Assembly (NCBI GenBank): GCA_910579735.1
Contig: CAJTUZ010000010.1
Location: 1-64,000 of the forward strand
Reading direction: 5' to 3'
Length of the DNA stretch: 64,000 bases
DNA from: an uncultured Lachnospiraceae bacterium
Lineage (GTDB): Bacteria; Bacillota; Clostridia; Lachnospirales; Lachnospiraceae
The notes beneath the pieces were generated by a model, which saw only the letters and a list, made by a program, of their open reading frames with translations, did not search any database and was not told the origin of the DNA. Each line of letters starts with the position of its first letter. Position 1 is the first letter of the stretch. Below are positions 17,263 through 26,300 of this stretch, piece by piece. A program made the translations under genes and the position numbers.

Positions 17263-17907
17263 TTATACTCCTTTTACCCATATACGGTTCTTCTTTGGTT
17301 TTCCATGTCCAAAATAAATAATTCTTTCTCCCAACTCACTAATTTTTCTTGCACTTTCTAACATTTGCTCATAGTTATGATAAAGCATGGAAACCGTGGG
17401 ATAAAACATATTCATCAAAGCATCTCCTACACATATTCCTTCTTTACCAAAATCAATTCCAATTGAACCATTGGTATGTCCCGGTAAACCTATAATTTTT
17501 GCACTTATTCCAAAATTCTCTAATGTATCTCCATCTTGTAAGTATATTTTAGGTGTAAATACTGGTATCTTATCACGATAAAATGATTTTTCAGAAAAAA
17601 ATAACACCAATTTTCCCGCCAGCGTTTTGGCATATAGTGTCTGTATCATATTATCTTTAATCAACTCTTCATCCGTCCTGCAAATGGCGATAGGAACATT
17701 CAGTTCGCTGGAAATAAACGCTGCATTTTGACAATGATCCATATGCGTGTGCGTTAAAACAATTAACCTAATATTCGTTTTGCGGCAAGCCAGTAAAACC
17801 TTATCCCGATATTTTGGTCTTGCTGTATCTACAAGAACCGCATTCCCGTTTTCTTCAATAATATAACAGTTCCCATTACCACACTTTATACGCTGTATTT
17901 TAACCAT
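17263..17907 (-). CDS. MBL-fold metallo-hydrolase
   Basis: 214 residues. The zinc-binding motif THTHMDH gives His53, His55, Asp57 and His58; GLPGHTNGS supplies the next His, GVGDAL-like CVGDALMN the bridging Asp and YFGHGKP the last His. Small MBL-fold proteins of this kind include hydroxyacylglutathione hydrolase-like enzymes and many of unknown substrate. The coding sequence is visibly more AT-rich than the catabolic operons on either side, which suggests acquisition. It appears monocistronic. The C-terminal LysLys-rich end runs to the stop at 17263. Confidence 0.85.
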   Translation of the reverse strand: MVKIQRIKCGNGNCYIIEENGNAVLVDTARPKYRDKVLLACRKTNIRLIVLTHTHMDHCQNAAFISSELNVPIAICRTDEELIKDNMIQTLYAKTLAGKLVLFFSEKSFYRDKIPVFTPKIYLQDGDTLENFGISAKIIGLPGHTNGSIGIDFGKEGICVGDALMNMFYPTVSMLYHNYEQMLESARKISELGERIIYFGHGKPKKNRIWVKGV

Positions 17908-18116
17908 CTCTTTGCTCCATATATAATAATCTATACTTCAATCGTCGATTTGGCTCTATTCTTCTGCCAGCCAATAACATTAATATTTTGATTATACCAC
18001 TTTCTGCTTCTATTTACCACAAAAATATAGGGCGCAGCAATCGCCACACCCCATATTTCTTATCGTTTCAGCAATTTTTCTATCTTCTGTTTCAGCTTGC
18101 AGGCATTTCTTTTTCT

Positions 18117-18260
18117 TCATAACTGCATATTAGGGCATTTTTGTTTTGGCTTGTAGTTTCTCCTATCGAGAAAGACAAGCAACGCAGCAATTAAGCTGCC
18201 AAAAGACATCAGCAATGCTAATATTCCAATAAAAATCGAAACATTTTCAAAAGCCGTCAT
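18117..18260 (-). CDS. Putative holin-like toxin (Hol_Tox-like), 47 residues
   Basis: A short reading frame beginning MTAFENVSIFIGILALLM, continuing through one hydrophobic helix to SLIAALLVFLDRRN and a basic tail. N-terminal MT.FE followed by a single membrane segment and a charged end is the pattern of the PF16935 holin-like toxins common in Firmicutes. It lies in a 560-base gap with no other gene. A ribosome site is weak (GGCGGCACCG before ATG). Upstream is a highly structured leader with a short reading frame (18295-18384). In another frame an open reading frame from 18454 ends exactly at the ATGA start, so translation could be coupled. Function is inferred only. Confidence 0.6.
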   Translation of the reverse strand: MTAFENVSIFIGILALLMSFGSLIAALLVFLDRRNYKPKQKCPNMQL

Positions 18261-18294
18261 CGGTGCCGCCGTCTACGCTCCGCTTCGGTCCACG

Positions 18295-18384
18295 CTAAAC
18301 GGATGTCCACTGGACATCCAGCGGCCTTCCTATGCATTCCGGCATGCCGGTTTTCATAAACCCGGGAGGCTGCCATCCTGTCAT
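18295..18384 (-). CDS. Possible 29-residue leader peptide upstream of the holin-like toxin
   Basis: ATG at 18384 follows AAGGAAAG with good spacing and an extended -10 box (TGTTACAAT, with TACAAT at 18405-18410). It encodes a Gly/Pro/Trp-containing peptide starting MTGWQPPGFMKT. The region also forms two strong palindromes: GGATGTCCA/TGGACATCC at 18301-18319 and CCGGCATGCCGG at 18339-18350. It could be a leader peptide or simply RNA structure; an overlapping frame (18257-18454) is also open. Confidence 0.35.
   Translation of the reverse strand: MTGWQPPGFMKTGMPECIGRPLDVQWTSV
18301..18350 (-). repeat. Pair of perfect palindromes in the toxin leader
   Basis: GGATGTCCA and TGGACATCC with a one-base centre (18301-18319), and CCGGCATGCCGG (18339-18350). 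Both are much more GC-rich than the flanking coding sequence, which suggests a separate origin or a structured RNA. Confidence 0.6.
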
Positions 18385-18471
18385 GGGTACTTTCCTTAGT
18401 CAGTATTGTAACATATAAAATATGTCCTATGCAGCACCGAATCACTCTGCCCACAGCTTATTCCAAGCAGC

Positions 18472-19242
18472 TTAAAGTTTTCTTGCCTTGATACAGAACG
18501 AAATAGGCAGCATTTTAGCTTTCTTTGTTTTAGGATCAACATCTCCTGCAGCATTTAATGATTTATTATCTGCCTCTTCCACTAACTGTTCTACTACAAA
18601 TCCTGCTTTTGCCAATGCATTAATATATGTCGATATCTTTCTGTTACATAAAATAATTTCACTATCATGCACAGACATTTTGAAGTATGATTCGTCATAG
18701 TAACTCTTCATCATTACCAACTTTTCATCTTCAAAAACATCTTTACGTTCATCACATGACCATGCTATACAGTAATTCAATGTATGATGCCAGCTAAATA
18801 TAAAAATACCATCCTTCTTCAAGTAAGAAGCAATTTTATCAAATGTTCCCTGTAAATCGGTTGTCCAACCAATGCCGTAGATGGAATATACATAATCAAA
18901 ATATCCTTTAGGCACATCAAGTTCATCCTCCATCTTTGAGCACAATAACTTCGCCGAATATCCGCTGTCACTTAAAAGTTTTGCTGCATTATCAAGCTGC
19001 TTTTGGGACAAATCAACTCCCCATAACTCCCCTGCACCTTTTTCAGCATTATACCTCAATGAATGTCCGCTGCCACAGCATATCTCCAACATTTTCTTTC
19101 CCGCAACATCACTGAATAAATGTAAGTCATCTTCTGTTGGAAATCGTACCCCATACACCGGAAGCGCCGTTGTTCCAAACCACAAATCAGCATGGTCATT
19201 CCAATATGTTTTATTACTCTCAATAATCTCATCACGTTTCAT
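18472..19242 (-). CDS. Class I SAM-dependent methyltransferase
   Basis: 256 residues. The SAM-binding motif I is MLEICCGSGHS (about 51-61), then WGVDLSQKQL for the acidic motif II residue, and FDYVYSIYGIGWTT for the motif post-II/III region. The WNDHADLWFG start resembles small-molecule methyltransferases of the ubiE/arsM-like methyltransf_11 type. Substrate unknown. It is AT-rich and stands alone between the toxin leader and the guaA terminator, so it is probably accessory cargo. A GCTTAAAG-type gap of 17 bases separates it from the leader. Confidence 0.85.
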   Translation of the reverse strand: MKRDEIIESNKTYWNDHADLWFGTTALPVYGVRFPTEDDLHLFSDVAGKKMLEICCGSGHSLRYNAEKGAGELWGVDLSQKQLDNAAKLLSDSGYSAKLLCSKMEDELDVPKGYFDYVYSIYGIGWTTDLQGTFDKIASYLKKDGIFIFSWHHTLNYCIAWSCDERKDVFEDEKLVMMKSYYDESYFKMSVHDSEIILCNRKISTYINALAKAGFVVEQLVEEADNKSLNAAGDVDPKTKKAKMLPISFCIKARKL

Positions 19243-19308
19243 GTATTTCTCCTAAGCAATTATCCCTTTTTATAATTAGAGCCATTTAAGATCCAACAGG
19301 CATAAAAC

Positions 19309-19346
19309 AATCCCAGAAACGCTCATTTATCAGCATTTCCGGGATT
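19309..19346 (-). terminator. Terminator of the complete guaA
   Basis: On the minus strand AATCCCGGAAATGCT pairs with AGCGTTTCTGGGATT around a short loop, followed by GTTTTATG, a few bases after the guaA stop. Confidence 0.7.
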
Positions 19347-19353
19347 TTATCCG

Positions 19354-20895
19354 TTATTCAAATTCAATCGTCCCCGGCGGCTTACTGGTACAGTCATACA
19401 GTACCCTGTTCACCCCTTTTACCTCATTCACGATCCGATTCGCAGTCCTCGACAGCACGTCCCACGGAATCTCTGCGCAGTCCGCCGTCATAAAGTCACT
19501 CGTACACACTGCCCGCAGCGCTACTGCGTAATCATACGTCCTCTCGTCCCCCATGACCCCGACAGACCGCATATTCGTAAGCGCCGCAAAATACTGCCCA
19601 AGGCCTTTATCAATCCCGGCCTTTGCGATTTCTTCCCGGTATATATAATCGGCATCCTGCACGATGTGAACCTTTTCTTCCGTCACCTCTCCGATAATGC
19701 GGACACCGAGTCCCGGTCCCGGGAAAGGCTGCCGCAATACGAGATTCTCCGGAACGCCAAGTTCCAGACCGGCCTTTCGTACTTCATCTTTAAACAGCAT
19801 CCGAAGCGGCTCTATGATCTCTTTGAAGTCCACGCAGTCAGGCAGACCGCCTACATTATGATGCGATTTGATCGTTGCGCTCTTTCCTAATCCGCTTTCT
19901 ATCACGTCGGGATAGATAGTACCCTGCACCAGAAAATCTACGGCGCCGATTTTTTGGGCCTCTTCTTCAAAAACACGAATAAATTCTTCGCCGATCAGCT
20001 TTCGTTTCTGCTCCGGCTCGGTAATGCCCGCCAGTTTGCTATAGAATCTTTCCTGGGCATTGACGCGGATGAAATTCAGGTCGTATGGTCCCTCCGGGCC
20101 AAAAACGGATTCCACTTCATCACCCTCGTTTTTACGCAATAAACCGTGATCCACAAACACGCAGGTCAATTGTTTACCGACCGCTTTGGCAAGGAGCACT
20201 GCTGCCACGGAAGAATCCACGCCGCCCGAAAGGGCACACAGCACTTTTCCGGCGCCTACTTTCTCACGAACAGCCTGTATGGTTGTCTCCACGAAGGAAT
20301 CCATTTTCCAGTCTCCGCTGCACCCGCATATATTCATCACAAAGTTGCGCAGCATTGTCATGCCTTCCGCTGTGTGCATAACTTCGGGATGAAACTGGAC
20401 GGCATACAGACTTTTTTCCGGACATTCCATACCGGCAACCGGGCATACCGATGTATGCGCCGTTACCTGAAAACCTTCCGGTGCCTTTTCAATATAGTCT
20501 GTATGACTCATCCAGCAGACCGTTTTCTCCGATACTCCCTGAAATATAGCGGCTCCGGTGTGAATATCCACTTCCGTGCGTCCGTATTCGCTGACCGGAG
20601 CTGTGGTTACTTTTCCGCCAAGAAGATGCGCCATGAGCTGCGAACCGTAACAGATACCGAGAATCGGAATTCCCATATCAAATATTTCTTTTCCGCAGAC
20701 AGCCGCACCTTCACCGTATACGCTGTTTGGTCCTCCTGTAAAAATAATGCCTTTCGGCTGGATCTGCCTTATTTTTTCAAGGCTGATATTGTACGGATGT
20801 ACTTCGCAGTATACGCTGCATTCTCTGACTCTTCTTGCGATCAGCTGATTATACTGCCCACCGAAATCCAGTACGATAACCATTTCTTTTTCCAT
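19354..20895 (-). CDS. guaA: GMP synthase (glutamine-hydrolysing)
   Basis: 513 residues from ATG 20895 (MEKEMVIVLDFGGQ), with AGAGGG upstream; the frame stays open to 20958 but the extension is unlike the family. The class I glutaminase domain is complete: Cys82 in GICYGSQ and the His-Glu pair in VQFHPE (169-171). The ATP-pyrophosphatase domain has SGGVDSS (223-229) and QPFPGPGLGVR; the dimerisation domain ends KPPGTIEFE. It makes GMP from XMP, glutamine and ATP. It is the normal-length paralogue of the protein at 153-1445 and probably the main enzyme. The 3' end of guaA is a known integration site for genomic islands, and AT-rich accessory genes do follow here. Confidence 0.95.
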   Translation of the reverse strand: MEKEMVIVLDFGGQYNQLIARRVRECSVYCEVHPYNISLEKIRQIQPKGIIFTGGPNSVYGEGAAVCGKEIFDMGIPILGICYGSQLMAHLLGGKVTTAPVSEYGRTEVDIHTGAAIFQGVSEKTVCWMSHTDYIEKAPEGFQVTAHTSVCPVAGMECPEKSLYAVQFHPEVMHTAEGMTMLRNFVMNICGCSGDWKMDSFVETTIQAVREKVGAGKVLCALSGGVDSSVAAVLLAKAVGKQLTCVFVDHGLLRKNEGDEVESVFGPEGPYDLNFIRVNAQERFYSKLAGITEPEQKRKLIGEEFIRVFEEEAQKIGAVDFLVQGTIYPDVIESGLGKSATIKSHHNVGGLPDCVDFKEIIEPLRMLFKDEVRKAGLELGVPENLVLRQPFPGPGLGVRIIGEVTEEKVHIVQDADYIYREEIAKAGIDKGLGQYFAALTNMRSVGVMGDERTYDYAVALRAVCTSDFMTADCAEIPWDVLSRTANRIVNEVKGVNRVLYDCTSKPPGTIEFE

Positions 20896-20989
20896 GTTTT
20901 TCCCTCTTCTGTCGTTCACGCTGCGCAGATCTTTATTCCCCTGCGCAATGCAAGTCACCTGTATTTCTGACGATTGTCAAATATAGTAT

Positions 20990-21018
20990 ATTATAAAGAG
21001 AACCTAAAATCTTGTCAA
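20990..21018 (-). promoter_or_regulatory. Consensus sigma-A promoter of guaA
   Basis: On the minus strand TTGACA (21013-21018) and TATAAT (20990-20995), 17-base spacing, about 95 bases before the guaA start. Both hexamers match consensus exactly. Confidence 0.8.
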
Positions 21019-21042
21019 AACATATTCTTTCAAATATTGTTA

Positions 21043-21300
21043 TTATTGTGCATGCCTGTGCAGATATTTTTCTTTGGTTGCAAGGCCGCCGCGGATGTGG
21101 CGTTCCGATTTATTCAGATCCAATACTTTTCTGGCATCAGATGCCAGTGCGGGGTTTATCTGTGTCAGACGGTCTGTTACGTCTTTATGTACCGTACTCT
21201 TACTGATCCCAAACTGTCTCGCCGTCTGTCTGACCGTGGCATTGTTCTCAATAATATAATTAGCAATATTGATTGCTCTTTCCTCAATATAATCTTTCAA
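21043..21300 (-). CDS. spoIIID: Sporulation transcription factor SpoIIID
   Basis: 85 residues, TTG start, with GAGGGGA seven bases upstream. The sequence is characteristic of the family: MKDYIEERAINIANYIIEN, then helix-turn-helix TVRQTARQFGISKSTVHKD and the basic RHIRGGLATKEKY end. It is a mother-cell DNA-binding protein acting after sigma-E to tune sigma-E and sigma-K genes. It shows that the organism can sporulate. Transcription appears to be from a sigma-E-like promoter at 21328-21357. Confidence 0.95.
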   Translation of the reverse strand: MKDYIEERAINIANYIIENNATVRQTARQFGISKSTVHKDVTDRLTQINPALASDARKVLDLNKSERHIRGGLATKEKYLHRHAQ

Positions 21301-21327
21301 AAAAATCCCCTCAGAACACTTTTTTAC

Positions 21328-21357
21328 ATTGTATGAAGTGTTGTGAGGGGTTATGAC
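21328..21357 (-). promoter_or_regulatory. Sigma-E-like promoter of spoIIID
   Basis: On the minus strand GTCATAAC (21350-21357), 14 bases, then CATACAAT (21328-21335). This matches the mother-cell sigma-E consensus and fits known SpoIIID timing. Transcription would start in the A-rich stretch just before the ribosome site. A 15-base inverted repeat (21307-21321 with 21336-21350, one mismatch) spans promoter and ribosome site. Confidence 0.65.
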
Positions 21358-21458
21358 CTTATATTAACCAATATATCATTATTTTCCGCCTAACATTCTC
21401 TTTTTCAAATAGCTCTATCCCTTTATAATTTCACATTTATGAAACTTACATACTACTT

Positions 21459-21592
21459 TATTTTCTTCACAAAATATTTTGCATTTTCCAACTATTCCTT
21501 TGCCGCTTCGTGACTAGCAACATAAAAACCAGCATAATCTGACTTCTCTCGGCAAAATGAACTTTCTTTTATGATATAATCCAAATTCCTAT
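21459..21592 (-). pseudogene. Decayed protein fragment, possibly the C-terminus of a HEPN-type protein
   Basis: A minus-strand frame reads DYIIKESSF..REKSDYAGFYVAS and, past a stop, LENAKYFVKKIK then another stop. It resembles the C-terminal end (SDY..FYV.S.E.A..Q.ENA..F) of HEPN proteins paired with MNT nucleotidyltransferases. The surrounding gap 21358-22194 is very AT-rich, has stops in all frames and holds no intact gene that I can support. Another short decayed-looking stretch lies at about 21760-21850 on the same strand. This could be debris of a toxin-antitoxin pair. Confidence 0.3.
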
Positions 21593-22194
21593 CCAAGATT
21601 ATCGTTTTTTATTTTTCCTTCATACTAAACTATTACCTCTGAGTATTTAGACAAATCAAATCTCTCTAATGTATTAGCCGAGCACGTAACATGAAAAACG
21701 CTATAATAATTTGTAATATCACTCTGACTGATTGCCTAACTAAATAGCATAAAGTTGTTCTATCAAGATGCTTGTAATATTTGTATGAAATTTCTGTACA
21801 TGCCTTTCACCGCGAATTGATTCATACTCAAATATAATATCCGTTTGAAAACTTCTCTCTGGATTGTTAAAGCTCAAGATCAAATACAGTATATCATATA
21901 AAAAGCAAAACGTTCTTCAAATAAAAAATTATTTTTATCTATATCCTTAATGTATTTATATGTATTGACCATAACCCTAATTTTTGTTAAATTTATAATA
22001 TAAGGCATATTATTTTAAATTTGAAACATTGTTTGTATGTGTTTATTTCTATTTATGCAAATGAATATTAATAAACACCCAAAAACAAAGAATCCAATTT
22101 AATCTATAATGTCTGACAATATGACTGTGCCATACAGTTATTTTATGTCGGACTATTATTATGCCTTTTAGTACAAATTACTAGGAGGTTTTTT

Positions 22195-23238
22195 ATGGAA
22201 CAAAAAGATTTAATATTCATTCAAGATCAAATCGGCTACAACTTTCAAAATACTGATTTGTTGAAGCAAGCATTCGTTAGGCGGTCTTATTCAGTCGAAT
22301 ATGGCGGAGAAAACAATGAAGTCCTGGAATTTATTGGCGACAAGGTACTGGATCTTATTGTAGTAAAATTGTTGACAAAAAAATATGGTTTTTTTGCCAA
22401 TGATAATGAAAATTTTGATGTGTTTTCATGTCGTAAAAATGAAGCTGAATTAACGGAACTTAAGAAAAAACTGGTTCAAAAGGAAACCCTTGCAGACAGA
22501 ATCCATGCTTTGGACCTTGCCAAATATCTCATTATGGGAAATGGAGATATCCAAAACAATATAAACCAGAAAACATCTGTTAAAGAGGATTTATTTGAAG
22601 CAATTGTCGGTGCGGTAGCACTGGATTCTGATTGGGATATGGAAGTAATTCAGGATGTCGTCCAAATCATGCTTAACCCTGACAGTTATTTAAAAGCTGG
22701 GAAGGCGGACAATTATGTTGAACTTATACAGGAATGGACTTTAAAAAGATATGGGATGGTTCCGTGTTATCATTTTGAAAAGGCTTCACAGGCGGTATGG
22801 TACTTTCCTTTTAATGGTATTTCATCCCTATATAACGACAGTAATGAATTAAAGCATACTTGCCTGCTAAAATTAGGCGAATTGAACACAATTTTCAGAA
22901 GTTTTGGTACCTCAAAAAATGAAGCCCGAAAAGCAGTTTGTGAGTTAGCTTATAATGAACTAAAGAAAAATAATCTGCTATTCTCTATTCGTGATGAAAT
23001 TTCGAATCCAAATATAGACGATGCCATAAGCCAACTAGAAATACTTGCAAGAAGAGGATATTTTTCAATACCTTCTTATGACTTCGTACAAGAATATGAT
23101 AATAACGGTAATCCTATCTGGCAATGTACCTGTTACATAAAAGAAAAGGCAAAACACTTTTTTGCAGAATCATCTTTCAAAAAAAATGCAAAAAAACAAG
23201 CTGCCTATCAGATGCTTCAGTATACTTTAATATCATAA
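22195..23238 (+). CDS. RNase III-type endoribonuclease with two apparent dsRNA-binding domains
   Basis: 347 residues; a housekeeping RNase III has about 230. The nuclease domain (about 8-160) keeps the catalytic acidic set: Glu42, Glu45 and Asp49 in NNEVLEFIGDKVLD, and Asp132 and Glu135 in KEDLFEAIVGAVALD. Two dsRBD-like segments follow: about 173-258 (NYVELIQEWTLKRYG to SKNEARKAVCELAYNEL) and about 275-345 (AISQLEILARRGYF to FKKNAKKQAAYQMLQ). One dsRBD is the bacterial norm. It is AT-rich, monocistronic, lies in an accessory island and has an AGGAGG ribosome site. It should cut double-stranded RNA; an accessory or defence role is inference. The usual rnc neighbours (smc, ftsY) are absent, so this is not the housekeeping copy. 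Confidence 0.83.
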   Translation: MEQKDLIFIQDQIGYNFQNTDLLKQAFVRRSYSVEYGGENNEVLEFIGDKVLDLIVVKLLTKKYGFFANDNENFDVFSCRKNEAELTELKKKLVQKETLADRIHALDLAKYLIMGNGDIQNNINQKTSVKEDLFEAIVGAVALDSDWDMEVIQDVVQIMLNPDSYLKAGKADNYVELIQEWTLKRYGMVPCYHFEKASQAVWYFPFNGISSLYNDSNELKHTCLLKLGELNTIFRSFGTSKNEARKAVCELAYNELKKNNLLFSIRDEISNPNIDDAISQLEILARRGYFSIPSYDFVQEYDNNGNPIWQCTCYIKEKAKHFFAESSFKKNAKKQAAYQMLQYTLIS

Positions 23239-23272
23239 AATCAATGCCCTTCATATTTTTACCGCTTTATCA

Positions 23273-23306
23273 AAACTGGCAGTTCTTTTATCATAACTGC
23301 CAGTTT
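23273..23306. terminator. Bidirectional terminator between RNase III and mannosidase
   Basis: AAACTGGCAGTT and AACTGCCAGTTT form a perfect 12-pair stem with a 10-base loop, between convergent genes. Confidence 0.7.
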
Positions 23307-23386
23307 CTCTAGTAGCATCTTTTCCTATTTTATCATCTACACAAACCATTCTGTTTTATTACATTCTTATCGTAAAATCTCCCTCT

Positions 23387-26300
23387 CTACACCATCATCT
23401 CAACCTTTCTTCTAACACGCAGGGTTTTGATCTCAAAAGGCTCAAAAGACAAAGCATACGTATGTTCCTTCAGCGGCACAAGCCTCTCCTCTTCTTTTTC
23501 CAGCATATCGCAGGACCAGACTTCCGCTTCCCAGCCGCCCAGCAGAAGCTCGGTATTGGCGGAGGCTCCCACGCTTTCATACAGGCGCAGGATCACGTCT
23601 TTTCTGTCATCCATGGATGCCTTGACCGTTTCTATTACCACATTTTCATTGGTTGTATTGCCGATATGGGGAAGTTCCATACGGCCTGATAAGACAAGCG
23701 GCTTCACATTCATAAAATACCCGTTTTGTACGACCCTTGCTTTTTCAAAACTGCCGCTCCATGCCATAAAACCATAAGTAAATTGATGCATTCCGCAGTC
23801 AGCCTCCATATCCGGGGATACCGGAGCCCGAAGCAGCGATAATTCCATCCTTCCATCACACATGCTGATTCCATATTTACTGTCATTCAAAAGGGCCGCG
23901 CCTGCGCCTGTATCACAAAGGGCCGTATATTTATGATTACATACCTCAAAACGTTCTTTATCACTCTCCCTGCTCCTTACGGCGGGGCGTTTGATATAGC
24001 CGAACTGGATCTCGTTTCTTCCTTCCAGCGCATGGATCTCCGCAGGGAAGGATGCTTTCAGCAGCTTGTGCCGTTCTTTCCAGTCTATTTCCGTTTCAAA
24101 CAGAATAACCGGTGAATCCTTCTCGATCCGTATCCGCTGACATAAGGAGGACTTTCCGATTCTGCCTTCCAGGCAAATAATGCAGGCATTTTCCGTGTTC
24201 ATCAGCAGGCTGCTTCCAAGTTCAGCGGCATCTGTTATTTCCTGTTCCTCATAATTAGAATCAATATCCCATGCGTCAAAAGCTCTCGGCACGTCTTTAT
24301 ACAGCCGGAAGCGGTTCATGGGCGCCGCCGCATATTCTTTTTCGTTTTCTTTTAAAAGAAAAGAGACAATCTCTCCCTCTCTGCTGATAAGAACCTTCAT
24401 CAGATCCGTTTCGACAGCATAGCCTTCCTCACATTCTCTTGCAAGAGCGTTTTCTTTTCCGGATGCTTCCTTCTGCACAAGACTTGTACAGCCAAATCCG
24501 GTCAGATTGACCTGCTCTTCTATTCCGCTTTCAGGATCGCGGTACCAGAAGTTTCTTGCAAAGGGCAATGTATTCACGAAAGACGTCGTCCCGTCTTCCG
24601 GCATCGCCATATTCTGCAAAACAGCAAGCGTCATCGTCTCTGCCCGTTCTATGACTTCTTCCAGTTCCTTCTGCGTCCGCTCGTATACTTTATGGATCGC
24701 GGAGCCCGGAAGGATATCGTGAAACTGATTGATCAGAAGTGTTTTCCACATGTCGTCCAGTTCTTCTTCCGGATATTCGTTTCGGGCGATCAGGGCAAGC
24801 GTTCCTGCATATTCCAGATTATGCAGCGCCGTCTCACAGGCTCTGTTGAGCTTCTTTATCCTGCTTTGGGAAGTATAGGTTCCTCTATGGGCAGTAAAAT
24901 ACAGTTCTCCGCAATATGTGTCGGAAGGACCTCCTTTTTCATCCAGCATTTCAAAAAAGGAAACCGGATTTCCCTGTTTTACTTTAACGCTGCCCTCCAG
25001 ATTCTCCTGTCTTTTGATATATTCAATATGGTCTCTTGTAGGACCTCCGCCGCCGTCTCCATATCCATAGGGGATCAGAAAGTTTTCCAGATGATGAGCC
25101 TGTACCCGTTCTTTCCAGACATTGTTCATCACCTCGGGATTCGTATTGTAGTTATAGCTGGTAGGCAGAAAAGAAGTGATCTCCGTTCCATCAATGCCTC
25201 TCCAATGAAAATAGTGATATGGGAATTTTTCTCCTTCATTATAGGACCAGAATATTTTCTGCGTGACTAAATATTCTACGCCGCTCTTTTTTAAGATCTG
25301 CGGGAGGGCGCCGCTGTATCCAAAGCTGTCCGGCAGCCAGAGAAGTCTGCTTTTTATGCCGAATTCATCTTCAAAAAACTGCTTCCCATATAACAGCTGC
25401 CTGATCAGCGATTCGCCGCCGCTTAAATTGGTATCCGGCTCCACGAACATGGCGCCCTCCGGAATCCACTGTTTGCTTTTTACCGCCTCTTTTATTTTCC
25501 CATACAGATCGGGATAATATTTTTTACAAAGCAGGTAAAGCGCGGGCTGGCTTTGTATAAACCGATATTCCGGATATTCTTTCATCAACCTGAGCTGTGC
25601 GGCAAAGGTTCTTGCCGTTTTCCTGATCGTTTCCTCACAGGGCCAAAGCCATGCATAGTCGATATGCGCATGTCCCGCTGCCGTAAATTCAGGCATGGTA
25701 TCCCCGTTTTTACAGGCCAGAAGCGGCTTAAGCAGCTTTCTGGCGCTGCGATAGTTTTCCCTGCGCCCGGCCGCTTCCTGTTCAAAGTCACAGCATAAGG
25801 TGAACTGTGCAAGAGCCTCGGCGATCTTTGCCGCTCTCAATGAATCAGACGCTAACGTCTTTAAAAGACCATACAGTGTTTCCACATCCATAAGCAGCTG
25901 GTAAGCGTCCTCATTCCAGATACCGTAACTGCTTTCTCCCAAAGTCACCCTTTCATGCTCCGGGTGTGTTTCATATTCTCCCGGCAGTACAGGCCCTACC
26001 GAACAGTTTTCATGCGCTTTCGGGAAAAAGTGTCCGGCATAACTCTCCAGCATAATGGTATATTTTTCTCCCGGATGTGCACACATGCTTATCGTGTTAT
26101 CCACCAGGTAATGATGCTTCTCCAGGATCCAGTCGGCACGGTAGGTCCCAAACGGAACTGCGTTTACAAACAGGGTAGACTCGCATTCCGGTTTCAGATT
26201 CAATACGATTCTTTCTCCTTCACAGGCTGCCGGAAGGCAGATTTCTCCTTTAAACCATCTGTATTCATATTCCCTGCCCCATACCATTTGCTTTTGCGCC

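Noticed and set aside
18257..18454. 65-codon minus-strand frame ending at the toxin start.
   Set aside because: Arg-rich with no motif; the 29-codon frame at 18384 has the better ribosome site. Kept only as part of the leader finding.
21301..21350. Inverted repeat plus T run before spoIIID read as a plain rho-independent terminator.
   Set aside because: No gene lies upstream on that strand and a sigma-E-like promoter overlaps the repeat, so it is better treated as part of the spoIIID control region.
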